A DNA stretch of 64,000 bases from SG8-30 sp963695155. Its GTDB lineage: Bacteria; Pseudomonadota; Gammaproteobacteria; Steroidobacterales; Steroidobacteraceae. The notes under the pieces are model-generated. The model had not been told where the DNA came from. It saw nothing but the letters and a program-made list of their open reading frames with translations, and made no database searches. Positions 7,888-16,764 of this stretch are shown here, piece after piece. The stretch's first letter is position 1. Each line of letters starts with the position of its first letter. The DNA lies in assembly GCA_963695155.1 (NCBI GenBank), contig CAVOGD010000005.1, forward strand, positions 310,001 through 374,000, given 5' to 3'. The position numbers and the translations under genes were made by a program.

Positions 7888-9225
7888 TCAGCGGTGGCGC
7901 TGGCCGCGGCGTATCACGATGTCCACGCGCTGCAGCAGGGCGGGATGGCGCAGCACGTCTCCGCGCACGGCGATCACGTCCGCGTACTTGCCGGCCGACA
8001 GCGTGCCGCTCTCGTGCTCGACGCGCATGGCGGCGGCCGCGTCGTGCGTGGCCGCGCGGATGGCGACGACCGGGTCGATGCCGCACACCCGCACCCAGTC
8101 ATCCACTTCCTGCCAGGTGGCGCGCGAGTGCAGGTGCGCCGGCGCCCCCGCGTCCGAGCCGGTCACGAGGCTGACCTTCGCAAGTTCGAGCTGGCGAAGC
8201 TTGGTGCACAGCGTCGGCGCGCGGCTGGCCGGCATGTCGTACCACGTCACCTCGTCCAGATGCTGCAGCGAGGCGCGCAACTCGGCGGCCACGACCGGCG
8301 GCAGCACCGCCATGAAGGCCGGGTCGTCTAGCGGTTCCGGGTTACGGCGCAGGTCCTCATAATTGAGCAGCGCGGAGATCGCCGGCGACCACGACAATGG
8401 CCGCCCGCCGGGCTGTGCCGGCCGCTCGGCGATGGCGCGCATCACCTCCTGCGGGTAACCGGCGTTCGCTCCGAGCCCGGTGCCGAGGAACCCGTCGACA
8501 CCCGCCTCGAGCCCGGCCAGGATGCCCGCTGCGCGTTCGCCGTAGGCGTGCACCGGCAGGTTGCGGGCACGCGCTTCGCTCATCGCCGCCGCCAGCTCGT
8601 CAGGTGTCCACAGGTCCAGTTCCGCCAGCAACAGGTAATCGACGCCGGCTTCGGCCAGTCGTGCGACCTTGCTGCGCGCGTCGTCGGCGCCGGCCACCGG
8701 CCACTGCCAGCTCTCCGCGCCCGGCCTGACCGACTTGCCGAGCTGTGGGCCGGCCACGAACAGGCGCGGGCCGGGAGCCCGCCAGTCGCGTACGCGGTCC
8801 CGCACGGCCACCGCCGCGGCCAGCGGCGCGCCCACGACGCGCGCGCTGGTCACACCCGCGTCCAGCAGTTGCCGCGCCGCCAGGGGCATCACGACCCGCT
8901 CGGCCAACGGCAGGTAGGCGGTGGCCCAGCGTCGCTCGTCGCCATGGCCCAGACGCGCGAGATGCACCTGCGTGTCCCACAGGCCGGGCAGCACCGTCAT
9001 GCCTTCCGTGGAGATCACCTCGGCATCCGGCGGCAGCTTCACCATGCTGGCCGGGCCGACCGCGACGATGCGCTCGCCGTCCATGACCACGACGCCGTTG
9101 CGGATCGGCGCATTGCCGTAGCCGTCCACGACCGTGCCGCCCGCCAGCACCAGCGGCGGCCGCGCCTGGGCCGGCACGGCCCACAGCAGCGCCAGCAACG
9201 CCGCAAGCAGCCGCCTTCCCGTCAT
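7888..9225 (-). CDS. Secreted amidohydrolase-family protein with atypical metal site
   Basis: 445 residues. An N-terminal signal peptide (MTGRRLLAALLALLWAVPAQA) indicates export. The mature part has the amidohydrolase layout: LVLAGGTVVDGYGN beta-sandwich, GMTVLPGLWDTQVHL at the first metal motif, then VTGSDAGAPAHLH and a C-terminal SGTLSAGKYADVIAV return to the sandwich. In the family the first motif is normally HxH; here it reads DTQVH, so the first metal histidine is replaced by Gln. Activity may be altered or lost. The start at 9225 overlaps the stop of the SRPBCC gene (ATGA), so the two are coupled. The substrate is unknown; imidazolonepropionase- or prolidase-like relatives are possible. 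Confidence 0.82.
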   Translation of the reverse strand: MTGRRLLAALLALLWAVPAQARPPLVLAGGTVVDGYGNAPIRNGVVVMDGERIVAVGPASMVKLPPDAEVISTEGMTVLPGLWDTQVHLARLGHGDERRWATAYLPLAERVVMPLAARQLLDAGVTSARVVGAPLAAAVAVRDRVRDWRAPGPRLFVAGPQLGKSVRPGAESWQWPVAGADDARSKVARLAEAGVDYLLLAELDLWTPDELAAAMSEARARNLPVHAYGERAAGILAGLEAGVDGFLGTGLGANAGYPQEVMRAIAERPAQPGGRPLSWSPAISALLNYEDLRRNPEPLDDPAFMAVLPPVVAAELRASLQHLDEVTWYDMPASRAPTLCTKLRQLELAKVSLVTGSDAGAPAHLHSRATWQEVDDWVRVCGIDPVVAIRAATHDAAAAMRVEHESGTLSAGKYADVIAVRGDVLRHPALLQRVDIVIRRGQRHR

Positions 9226-9671
9226 GGCGACCGCCGGGCCGGCGGCGTCAGCAGGAATTTCTTCAGGTCGGCGAAGGTCACGGCCCAGGCGGAACGCAGG
9301 TGCAGCAGCGTCGCGTCCCATTCGTCGCCGTCCGGCACGCCGGAGCCGATCAGCCGCAGCACCGTCTCCGCGGCGCCGGCGTCGACCAGGAAGTCCTCGA
9401 CGACCGCCTCGTCATCGGTCGCCGGCCAGTCGGGCGACGGGTGCAGGATCAGCCGCAGCCGCCGGTTGGGCTCGTAGGCGTCTATGTGCGCCTCGCGCGG
9501 TCCGAGCCGCCGCGCGCGGATCGCGTAGTGCCCGCCCACGCGGCCGTCCACCTGCGCGTGTTCCCCGCACCACACCGCCAGCGCCGCCGGCTCCACCAGC
9601 GCCCGCCAGACGGCATCGGGCGCCGCCGCGCAGCGCAGGGTCTGGTAATAGCCGCGTCGCGCCTGGCGCAT
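9222..9671 (-). CDS. SRPBCC / AHSA1-like domain protein
   Basis: 149 residues. The sequence (QTLRCAAAPDAVWRALVEPAALAVWCGEHAQVDGRVGG) matches the opening of START-like SRPBCC domains in the Aha1/AHSA1 group, in which a small-molecule cavity is covered by a C-terminal helix (here SAWAVTFADLKKFL). These cytoplasmic proteins bind hydrophobic ligands or act in stress responses; the ligand here is unknown. It precedes the amidohydrolase with a four-base overlap. The ATG at 9671 has only a weak ribosome site, so the start is moderately certain. Confidence 0.75.
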   Translation of the reverse strand: MRQARRGYYQTLRCAAAPDAVWRALVEPAALAVWCGEHAQVDGRVGGHYAIRARRLGPREAHIDAYEPNRRLRLILHPSPDWPATDDEAVVEDFLVDAGAAETVLRLIGSGVPDGDEWDATLLHLRSAWAVTFADLKKFLLTPPARRSP

Positions 9672-9772
9672 GGGATGTTCTGGCTCCCCGGGGTAAGGGG
9701 ACCATTGTGCCGAACAATGCCCGGCCACCGGAAGGGCGGCCTGCCGCACGTGCGGGCCGGGCCCGTCAGCAC

Positions 9773-10870
9773 TCACAAGCGGCGTGGTCGCGGTGGCTCC
9801 GGGTCGCCCGGCTGCCGCCTCAGGTTCTTGTCCTGGTACATGTGGCGGTCGGCGACCCGCAGCACCTCCTCGGCCGTGAGGCCGTCGCGCGGATAGGCCC
9901 CAACGCCGGCGCTGACCGAGACCCGCTGCAACCGCCCACCCGCCTCGAACAGGCTCTGGAACACGGCATTGCGGATGCGTTGTGCGACCGCCTCGGCCAC
10001 CAGTGCGCTGGCGCCCGGCAGCAGCACCACGAACTCGTCGCCCCCGTAGCGGCAGGCCACGTCGCTGGCGCGGATCGCGCGCTTGATGGCTTCCGCGACG
10101 TTGCGCAGCGCGGCGCTGCCGCTCTCGTGGCCGAAGCTGTCGTTGATCTCCTTGAGGTCGTCGACATCCACCATCAGCAGCGCGTACTCCGCGCCATCCC
10201 GGGCGGCGCGGGCAGCGTGTTCGTGCTGCAGGACGCTGCGGAAGCTGCGCAGGTTGATCAGGCCCGTGAGGCCGTCGCGCTCGGCCAGGTCCGCGATGCG
10301 CCGCCGCGCCGCCTTGATGGAGCTGGCCAGGCGCTCCGTCAGGTAGGCCACCAGCACCAGTGGCCCAAGCTCGCCGAACAACCGTGCGAACAGCGCCAGG
10401 TTGGACGATGCCGGACCGTCGCGCGGCACCAGCAGGCCGATCCAGACCAGCGTCGTGGCGACCACCGCCACCAGCGTGGCGCGCGCGCCGAGCGTCACGG
10501 CGGCCAGCACCACCGGCAGCAGGAACAGGTTGGTGAGCGGGCTGTCCGCCCCGCCGGTCTGGGCCACGACCACGGTGATGAACACGATCATCGCCCCCAC
10601 CTCGATCAGGATGCGGGAGCGCGGGTTCCTGGCCGGAAAGCGCGGTGAGCGGAAAGCCAGCACGAAGGCCGCGAACGCCACCATTGCCGACAGCGTCACC
10701 GCCGGCCACTGCAGCGGTTGCGCATCCACCAGCAGGTACAGCGCCACGACGCCCAGCGCCAGCGCGTCCACCATCAGGATGCTGCGCATGAACGACTGGT
10801 AGTCGTCGCGGCGCATAGAGGTCGTGTCGTCCCGCGCGGGACTGCGACCCGACGAGGCGGGTTCCTTCAT
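9773..10870 (-). CDS. Membrane-anchored diguanylate cyclase
   Basis: 365 residues. The N-terminal half holds about five or six hydrophobic helices (from ILMVDALALGVVALYLLV to LGPLVLVAYL), then a short coiled linker (ERLASSIKAARRRIADLAERDGLTGLINLR), then a GGDEF domain. The active-site loop is the canonical GGDEF (CRYGGDEFVVLLPG), so it should make c-di-GMP from two GTP. An inhibitory-site RxxD motif (RASD) lies exactly five residues before it, so product inhibition is expected. The membrane part resembles a MASE-type sensor but is not assignable. The start at 10870 is the best-placed of several in-frame ATGs. Confidence 0.9.
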   Translation of the reverse strand: MKEPASSGRSPARDDTTSMRRDDYQSFMRSILMVDALALGVVALYLLVDAQPLQWPAVTLSAMVAFAAFVLAFRSPRFPARNPRSRILIEVGAMIVFITVVVAQTGGADSPLTNLFLLPVVLAAVTLGARATLVAVVATTLVWIGLLVPRDGPASSNLALFARLFGELGPLVLVAYLTERLASSIKAARRRIADLAERDGLTGLINLRSFRSVLQHEHAARAARDGAEYALLMVDVDDLKEINDSFGHESGSAALRNVAEAIKRAIRASDVACRYGGDEFVVLLPGASALVAEAVAQRIRNAVFQSLFEAGGRLQRVSVSAGVGAYPRDGLTAEEVLRVADRHMYQDKNLRRQPGDPEPPRPRRL

Positions 10871-11005
10871 GTCAGGCAAGGACCGACCGCGGCTGGCGCG
10901 TCGCCCGCGCGACCGTGGCATTGCCGATGTTCCCCGTCAGCGACGCCGCCGCACTCTCCACGGGTGATCCCCTTGCCTTGCTCCAGCCGCCGCAGCGCAA
11001 TCGGG

Positions 11006-12253
11006 TCAATGCCGTTGCGCTGCCGTCCCCACAGCGATCCTGGGCTGCGCTGCTTCCCGCAGCCATGCGAGCGCGCGCACGACTTCCGGATCGCTGGCCG
11101 GGTCGGCCCGTGCCGCGCCATCGATCGTGCGCTGTCCATCGTCGGCCGCCTGCCGCGGCATGACGATGTCGGGCGCGACACCCGCATTCTGGATCACTTT
11201 ACCGGTTGGCGTCAGGTAGCGGGACGTCGTCAGCTTCAGCGCCTGGCCGTCCGACAGCGGCAGCACGGTCTGCACGGAGCCCTTGCCGAAGGTGGGGCGC
11301 CCGATTACGACCGCGCGGCCGTGGTCCTGCAGCGCGCCAGCCAGGATCTCCGCCGCCGAGGCCGAACCCGCATTCACCAGCACGGCGATGCGCGCGCCGC
11401 GCGAGATGTCGCCGCGCCTGGCCTGCAACGTGAAGCGCGCCTCCGGCGTGCGGCCGCTGGCCGTCACGATCACGCCGTCATCGAGGAAGGCGTCCGCCAC
11501 CTCGACGCCGGCCTCGAGCACGCCCCCGGGGTTGTTGCGCAGGTCCAGCACCAGACCGGCCAGCCTGCCGGCTTTCGCGTGCAACCGGCCGACGGCCACC
11601 CCGACGTCACGCGCCGTCGTTTCGCTGAAATACGTGATGCGCAGGTAGCCATAGGCCGGCGCCAGCACGGCCTGGCGGACGCTCTGCAGGCGGATTTCGG
11701 CGCGCCGGATGCTGAATTCGAGCGGTTCGTCGAGCCCGCCGCGCTCGACCTTGACGCGGACCTGCGTGCCGGCCTCGCCGCGCATGCGCGCCACCACCTC
11801 GCCGATGCCGGCCGGGTTCACGGCCCGCCCGTCGATGGCCACGATCACGTCGCCGCTGCGCAGCCCGGCCAGGTCCGCGGGCGACCCCTCGATCGGCGCC
11901 ACCACCACGATCGCGCCGCGCTCGTAGGACACCTCGATGCCGACGCCCGTGTAGTTGCCCTCCGTGGCGATGCGCAGGTCCTCGACCTCGCCGGCGTCCA
12001 GGAAGGCGGAATGAGCATCGAGGCCGGACACCATGCCGCGGATGGCATGCTGCATGAGTTCGTGGTCGCTGACCGGGTCCACGTATTCCTTGCGCACGCG
12101 CTCCATGACCTCGGCCAGCAACCGGGCGTCGGCGGCCGGCAGCTCGGCCCGCGGTGCGCTGCGGCCCGCCAGCACGCCGCTGCTGATCGCGACGGCGAAG
12201 CCGGCAACGGCGCCGAGCAGCAGCGTGAGCAGCGTGGTGCGGTTGAGTCTCAT
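11006..12253 (-). CDS. S41 carboxy-terminal processing peptidase (CtpA/Prc-like)
   Basis: 415 residues. A single N-terminal signal anchor (TTLLTLLLGAVAGFAVAIS) places it in the periplasm. A PDZ domain follows (GVGIEVSYERGAIVVVAPIEGSPADLAGLRSGD), then the S41 protease core. The catalytic serine lies in VNAGSASAAEILAGAL and the lysine in RPTFGKGSVQ, the family's Ser/Lys dyad. Such enzymes trim periplasmic proteins, including cell-wall hydrolases and their regulators. EnvC, encoded about 2.5 kb upstream on the same strand, is a plausible functional neighbour, since envC and ctpA genes often sit together. Start ATG 12253 is chosen at the signal peptide; the palindromic repeat locus lies immediately upstream. 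Confidence 0.92.
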   Translation of the reverse strand: MRLNRTTLLTLLLGAVAGFAVAISSGVLAGRSAPRAELPAADARLLAEVMERVRKEYVDPVSDHELMQHAIRGMVSGLDAHSAFLDAGEVEDLRIATEGNYTGVGIEVSYERGAIVVVAPIEGSPADLAGLRSGDVIVAIDGRAVNPAGIGEVVARMRGEAGTQVRVKVERGGLDEPLEFSIRRAEIRLQSVRQAVLAPAYGYLRITYFSETTARDVGVAVGRLHAKAGRLAGLVLDLRNNPGGVLEAGVEVADAFLDDGVIVTASGRTPEARFTLQARRGDISRGARIAVLVNAGSASAAEILAGALQDHGRAVVIGRPTFGKGSVQTVLPLSDGQALKLTTSRYLTPTGKVIQNAGVAPDIVMPRQAADDGQRTIDGAARADPASDPEVVRALAWLREAAQPRIAVGTAAQRH

Positions 12254-12298
12254 GTTGTCGGGCACAGCGCGGCTGGAACGCCCATGGTAGCGCTTCCC

Positions 12299-12420
12299 GG
12301 AGGGGTCAGACCCTGGAAGGGTCAGACCCAGGAGATGGAGTCTGACCCCGCAGGGGTCTGACTCCTCCTGATACACCGCGGCTGCAGGGGGGGTCAGACC
12401 CTGGAAGGGCCAGGCCCCGG
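12299..12420. repeat. Palindromic repeat cluster (GGGGTC-A/T-GACCCC family)
   Basis: Three exact cores (12301, 12318, 12386), two near-cores with GAGTC ends (12337, 12353) and one degenerate GGGCCAGGCCCC unit. The segment from GGAGTCTGACCCC to CTGATACACCGCGG closely matches the corresponding part of the locus at 18310-18395, so the two share an extended element of about 60 bases. It occupies the gap between the S41 gene and the GGDEF-EAL gene, leaving only 8 bases before the stop of the latter. Confidence 0.95.
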
Positions 12421-12427
12421 ATCCGGC

Positions 12428-14617
12428 TCACCCGACCGCCATCGCCTCGTACAGCGCGAGGTCGCTGAGGATCTCCGCCAGCGGTATCGGCCGGCCGATC
12501 GCAAAGCCCTGGCCGTAATCCACGCCGAGCGCCGCCATGCGCATCCTCATTTCGTCCGTCTCGACATACTCCGCGACGGTCTCCATGCCCATCGTGCGGG
12601 CCAGTTGCGCGATGGCGCTCACCATCGACTCGGTGCGCGTGTTGGTGGCGGAATCGCGCACGAAGCTGCCGTCGATCTTGATCGTCGACACCGGCAGCGA
12701 CTTCAGGTAAGCCAGCGACGACAGGCCGGTGCCGAAATCGTCCAGCGCGAAGGTGCACCCCAGCGTGCGCATGCGCTGCATGAGCCGGTCAGCGCGCACC
12801 AGATTGGAGACCGCCGCCGTCTCGGTCAACTCGAAACACAGCAGCTCCGGCGGTACGCCGCTGTCGCGCACCGACGACTCCAGGTGCTCCAGGAAATCCT
12901 CGTCCGCGAACGACGGCCCCGACAGGTTGATCGAGAAGCGCATGCCGCGCCCGCGCAGCGCACCGACCTGCGACTTGAGCGCGGACAGCGCGTTGCGCAG
13001 CACCCAGCGGTCAATCTGCGGCAGCAGCTGGTAACGCTCCGCGGCGGACAGGAACTTGTCCGGCGGCAGCACCTCGCCGTCCTTGGTCACCATGCGCAGC
13101 AGCAACTCGAAGCGCGGCTCGCCGCCGGCCTCCCCCAGCGGCAGCATCGGCTGGCAATACAGGGTGAAACGGTCGTGCGCCAGTGCATCGTGCACGCGCT
13201 GCACCACCAGCACGTCCGCGTGGCGGCGGATCATGCTCTGGTCAGTATCCTGCATGACCTCCACGCGCGAACGGCCGCGGTCCTTGGCCGCCTTGCAGGC
13301 GATCTCGGCGCCCGCCAGGCCGTGCGGCAGCGCCGACGGCAACTTCGGCAGCTCCGCCACGCCGATGCTGACCGAGACCTGCACGGTGCCGTCGCTGCGC
13401 ACGTAGGACAGTTCGCTCACCTTGCGGCAGATGGTCTCGGCAATCTGTTCGGCCTTGTCCAGGCTGCAATCCGGCAGCGACACGGCAAACCGGTCGCCCG
13501 CGATGCGCGCCGCCAGCGCACCGGGCAGCAGCTTGCGGCGCAGGACCTCCGCGATCTTGCAGATGACCTCGTCGCCGACGTGCATCCCGAAGTTGTCGTT
13601 GATCACGTGCAGGCGGTCGGCGTCGAGGTACAGGACACAGGCCGGCTGGTCGCCCCCGGCCGCCGCCAGCGCCGCCGTGACCTGCAACTCGAAGGCCGAG
13701 CGCGTCAGCAGCGATGTGGCCGCGTCGTAGTTGTTCTGCAGGATCGTGCTCGCCTTGCGCGCCAGCAGCTCCGACAGCCGCTCCGCCCGCAGGTCGAAGT
13801 CCGGCGCATCGGCCGGCCTGAACATCGCCAGGAACCCGGTGACCCGTCCCGAGGGATGCCGTACCGGCGTGGCGAGGATCTTGTAGGGAGGCAGCCCGCC
13901 GGCGGTCGTGTTGACGCGGTTGATGAGCAGCACGCGGCGCTGCAGCTGCGTCCAGTTGAGCAGGTGCCGGTGGGTCGCCGTCAGGATGCTGACCTGCGGC
14001 GTGGCGCCGCTGCGCGCCTTGCAGATCGCCACGTTGCGTTCCGGAACCACCAGCGCCCCCAGCACGCACTTGAGGTGATCGACGCAGGCCTGGGTCAGCG
14101 CCGCCAGTTCGTCGGCCTGCTGCGGGTCCTGCGGATCACCCGGCGCAACCTTCAGCAGCAGGTCGAGGTCGTCGTCGCGCGCGCGCAGGCTGCGGTTCAT
14201 GCTGCCCAGCGACTCGCGCGCCAGCAGCTCGCGCTGCATGCACTCCAGCGCCGGCCGCACCATGTGCAGGACGAACGAATAGGACTGCTTCTCGTTGTCG
14301 CGGGTCAGCAGCGTCGCCACCGCCATCACTGCGCCGCTGTCGTCGCGCATGCGGAACGCGTAGGCCGGCGCACCCTGGAAATCGCGGGCGAAGCCGTCGA
14401 TCTGCGCAGTCGTGGCGGGCGCCGCGCTCTGCAGGGCCTCGTCAACGACCGGCTGCGGGTCGGGCCCGTCGTAGTCGCCGGTGATCCACAGCTGCCTGCC
14501 GTCGGCATCGTGGAACGCGATGCCGGACGCGCGCGGCACGAGGATGCGCAACAGCTGGCCGTAAGGGTCCAGGCTCGGCCGGGCGCCATCAATCATTTTC
14601 ATCGAAGCCGTCGTCAT
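12428..14617 (-). CDS. Degenerate GGDEF plus EAL domain protein, likely c-di-GMP phosphodiesterase
   Basis: 729 residues. The N-terminal 300 or so residues form a sensory region with a probable GAF-like domain but no membrane helix. The GGDEF domain (about 310-450) has AGDRF in place of GGDEF, so cyclase activity is not expected. The C-terminal EAL domain reads ELLLR where EALxR is usual, keeping the metal-binding Glu. The other catalytic positions are visible: NLSGPSF, FELTET, DDFGTG, KIDGSFV, AEYVET and YGQGF. The domain is therefore probably an active phosphodiesterase opposing the cyclase at 9.8-10.9 kb. The start ATG 14617 follows GGAAGG; an earlier in-frame ATG at 14662 is less well supported. 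Confidence 0.9.
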   Translation of the reverse strand: MTTASMKMIDGARPSLDPYGQLLRILVPRASGIAFHDADGRQLWITGDYDGPDPQPVVDEALQSAAPATTAQIDGFARDFQGAPAYAFRMRDDSGAVMAVATLLTRDNEKQSYSFVLHMVRPALECMQRELLARESLGSMNRSLRARDDDLDLLLKVAPGDPQDPQQADELAALTQACVDHLKCVLGALVVPERNVAICKARSGATPQVSILTATHRHLLNWTQLQRRVLLINRVNTTAGGLPPYKILATPVRHPSGRVTGFLAMFRPADAPDFDLRAERLSELLARKASTILQNNYDAATSLLTRSAFELQVTAALAAAGGDQPACVLYLDADRLHVINDNFGMHVGDEVICKIAEVLRRKLLPGALAARIAGDRFAVSLPDCSLDKAEQIAETICRKVSELSYVRSDGTVQVSVSIGVAELPKLPSALPHGLAGAEIACKAAKDRGRSRVEVMQDTDQSMIRRHADVLVVQRVHDALAHDRFTLYCQPMLPLGEAGGEPRFELLLRMVTKDGEVLPPDKFLSAAERYQLLPQIDRWVLRNALSALKSQVGALRGRGMRFSINLSGPSFADEDFLEHLESSVRDSGVPPELLCFELTETAAVSNLVRADRLMQRMRTLGCTFALDDFGTGLSSLAYLKSLPVSTIKIDGSFVRDSATNTRTESMVSAIAQLARTMGMETVAEYVETDEMRMRMAALGVDYGQGFAIGRPIPLAEILSDLALYEAMAVG

Positions 14618-14725
14618 TACCTGCCTTCCATGCGGGTTCCGGCTCCCCCCCGGAGCCAGCATTCCGCCGCAGCGTGCGCTACGGTGCGGTCCCGCGTCTT
14701 TGACGTAATCCGCACTTCCCGCCGC

Positions 14726-15853
14726 TCAGGGCGGAGTGCCGCGGAACCAGCGCCGCGGATCCTGGGCCACCGTGCCCTTGCGCACCTCGAGATAGAGTTC
14801 GGGCCGCGACTGCCCGCCGCTGTCGCCGACCGTCGCCACCAGTTCGCCGGCCGCGACCGCCTGTCCCAAGCCCTTGAAAAGCTGGTCATTATGCCCGTAC
14901 AGCGTCATGTAGCCACCGCCATGATCGATGACCAGCAGCAGCCCCAGTCCCGGCAGCCAGTCCGAGTAGACGACGCGTCCGGCATAAGGCGCCCGCACTT
15001 CCGTGCCGCGCTCGGTCGCGATCAGCACGCCGGTCCACTTCAGGCCGCCGCCGCGTGCTTGCCCGAACTGCGCCACGATGCGGCCCGGGACCGGCCACGG
15101 CAGCTTGCCGCGAACCCGCTCGAAAGGCTGACCGGAAGGCGCCGGCGCGCGGTCCAGCGCCTTGCGCAGGTCGGCGATCAGCTTTTCCAGGGCCGCTGCC
15201 TGCCGCTTGAGGCGCGCGATCTCGTCGCCGCGCGACTTGATCTGGCCGTTGAGCGCCAGCAGTGCCCGGCCGCGTTCCCGGCGGGCCGCCTCGACCGCCG
15301 CCAGTTCCCGCGCGCTGTCCGCCTCGCGCTCGCCCAGCCGCACGCGTTCCGCCTGTTCCTCGGTCGCCAGTTCCTCGAGCCGGCGCACCGCGGACTCGAT
15401 GTCCGCGATCCTCGCCGCGCGCGCCTGGCCGAGGTACGAGTAATAGACGAGCGTGCGGCCAAGCGCGACCGGGTCCTTCTGGCTCAGCAGCAGCTTCAGG
15501 TGTTCCTCGCGTCCGGCCATGTACGCGGCGCGCAGTTGCGCGGCGAGGGCGTCGCGCTGTTCGGCCAGCAACTGCTCGTTGCGCAGGCGCTCGGCAGCGA
15601 TTTCGCGCAGGCGCCGGTCGCTCTCCTGGACCCGCTCGCGGGCGGCGGCATGCCGCTGCCGCGCGGCGCGCACCTGTTCCTCGGCGTCGCGCAGCGCCGT
15701 CGTCAGGCGGTCGCGGCGGCTGGTATCGGCGCGAACCGCCTTCTGCAGTTGTTCGATGCGCTGCTGGACCCGCTTCAGGTCGGCCTCCGGGTCGGCCGGC
15801 GCGGACCATGCGGGCACGGCAAGCAGGCACAGCAGGAGTGTCAGACAGCGCAT
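14726..15853 (-). CDS. envC: EnvC-type murein hydrolase activator
   Basis: 375 residues. A signal peptide (MRCLTLLLCLLAVPAWSA) leads to a long coiled coil of roughly 200 residues rich in Glu, Arg and Ala, then a C-terminal LytM/M23 domain. The metal-binding residues of active M23 peptidases are missing: the HxGxD position reads KWTGVL and the HLH position reads ELYLE. This is the EnvC pattern (E. coli EnvC has RWKGMV and SLYFE), so the protein should activate amidases AmiA/B at the division septum rather than cut peptidoglycan itself. Start 15853 is chosen at the signal peptide. Confidence 0.92.
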   Translation of the reverse strand: MRCLTLLLCLLAVPAWSAPADPEADLKRVQQRIEQLQKAVRADTSRRDRLTTALRDAEEQVRAARQRHAAARERVQESDRRLREIAAERLRNEQLLAEQRDALAAQLRAAYMAGREEHLKLLLSQKDPVALGRTLVYYSYLGQARAARIADIESAVRRLEELATEEQAERVRLGEREADSARELAAVEAARRERGRALLALNGQIKSRGDEIARLKRQAAALEKLIADLRKALDRAPAPSGQPFERVRGKLPWPVPGRIVAQFGQARGGGLKWTGVLIATERGTEVRAPYAGRVVYSDWLPGLGLLLVIDHGGGYMTLYGHNDQLFKGLGQAVAAGELVATVGDSGGQSRPELYLEVRKGTVAQDPRRWFRGTPP

Positions 15854-16021
15854 GGCGAACCAGTCGGGAAAGGCAGCGGCCATGGTACCGGACGGCCCCC
15901 GGCGCGGGCCATCTAAGTCATTGTTTCTTGCGGGGCGGGGCGCCGGCCGTTGCCGCCGGCACACTGCTATAATGCGCGGCTCTACTGCGGGCGGTTGCCC
16001 GCTTTAATTTGCAGGGCCCGC

Positions 16022-16444
16022 ATGGACCGGCTGCTCGAGTACGTCAACAACCACCCGTTCCTGGCCGGTGCCGCGCTGCTCGCCGCCATCGTCGTGCTGG
16101 CCTATGAACTGCGCCAGCGCGCCAACGCATCGGCGACGGTGTCGCCGACCGGCGCGGTGCGGCTCATGAACGACGGCGCGACGCTGCTCGACGTGCGCTC
16201 CGCCAACCAGTTCAAGGACGGCCATATCGCCGGCGCCCGCAGCCTGCCGGCGGACCAGATCGCCGCCGGAGCCAAGCCGCTGGAGAAGCTGCAGGACCGT
16301 CCCGTGATCGTCTGCTGCGACAGCGGCACCGCATCGGCCGCGGCGACCCGCGTGCTGGCCGGGCTCGGCTTCAAGGACGTCTACAACCTGCGCGGCGGGC
16401 TCGCGGCCTGGCGCCAGGACAACCTGCCGCTGGTGAAGGGCTGA
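16022..16444 (+). CDS. Membrane-anchored rhodanese-like protein
   Basis: 140 residues. One N-terminal membrane helix (FLAGAALLAAIVVLAYEL) anchors a single rhodanese domain. ATLLDVRSANQFKDGHIAGARSLP is the CH2A-type start of the fold, and the active-site loop is VCCDSGTASA with a cysteine in the sulfur-carrying position. The domain ends with the standard NLRGGLAAWRQDNLPLV. This gene preceding grx and secB is a common gammaproteobacterial order (YibN-like), so a link to sulfur transfer or protein export is suspected, but the substrate is unknown. The ATG at 16022 is directly divergent from envC. Confidence 0.9.
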   Translation: MDRLLEYVNNHPFLAGAALLAAIVVLAYELRQRANASATVSPTGAVRLMNDGATLLDVRSANQFKDGHIAGARSLPADQIAAGAKPLEKLQDRPVIVCCDSGTASAAATRVLAGLGFKDVYNLRGGLAAWRQDNLPLVKG

Positions 16445-16448
16445 CGCC

Positions 16449-16715
16449 GTGGGCGACCTCCCCGTCACCCTCTACACCACCGGCTGGTGCGGCTTCTGCA
16501 TGCAGGCCAAGACCTTGCTGACGCGCCACGGCGTGGACTTCACGGAAATCGACGTGAGTGACGGTCCGGGGCTGCGCGAGGAGATGGTCGCGCGCAGCGG
16601 CCGGCGCACCGTGCCGCAGGTCTTCATCGGCGACCGCCACCTGGGCGGATTCGACGAACTCATCGCGGCCGAGCGCAGCGGCGAACTCAGCAAGCTGCTC
16701 GAGGCGAAGGGCTGA
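16449..16715 (+). CDS. grxC: Glutaredoxin 3
   Basis: 88 residues, the normal size of a bacterial glutaredoxin, with a GTG start four bases after the rhodanese stop. The active site is CGFC within TTGWCGFCMQAKTLL. RTVPQVFIGDRHLGGFDEL contains the cis-proline TVPQ motif and the glutathione-binding GGFD motif. It reduces disulfides using glutathione in the cytoplasm. The CPYC of classic GrxC is replaced by CGFC, a conservative variant. It lies between the rhodanese and secB genes, the usual order. Confidence 0.93.
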   Translation: MGDLPVTLYTTGWCGFCMQAKTLLTRHGVDFTEIDVSDGPGLREEMVARSGRRTVPQVFIGDRHLGGFDELIAAERSGELSKLLEAKG

Positions 16716-16764
16716 GGCCCGCGCAAGATCATTTTCCAGGCAATTGCCAACAACCGAGGATCCC

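Noticed and set aside
12605..15916. 1103-codon plus-strand frame opposite the GGDEF-EAL and EnvC genes
   Set aside because: Antisense shadow of two well-supported genes; no motifs and a skewed composition.
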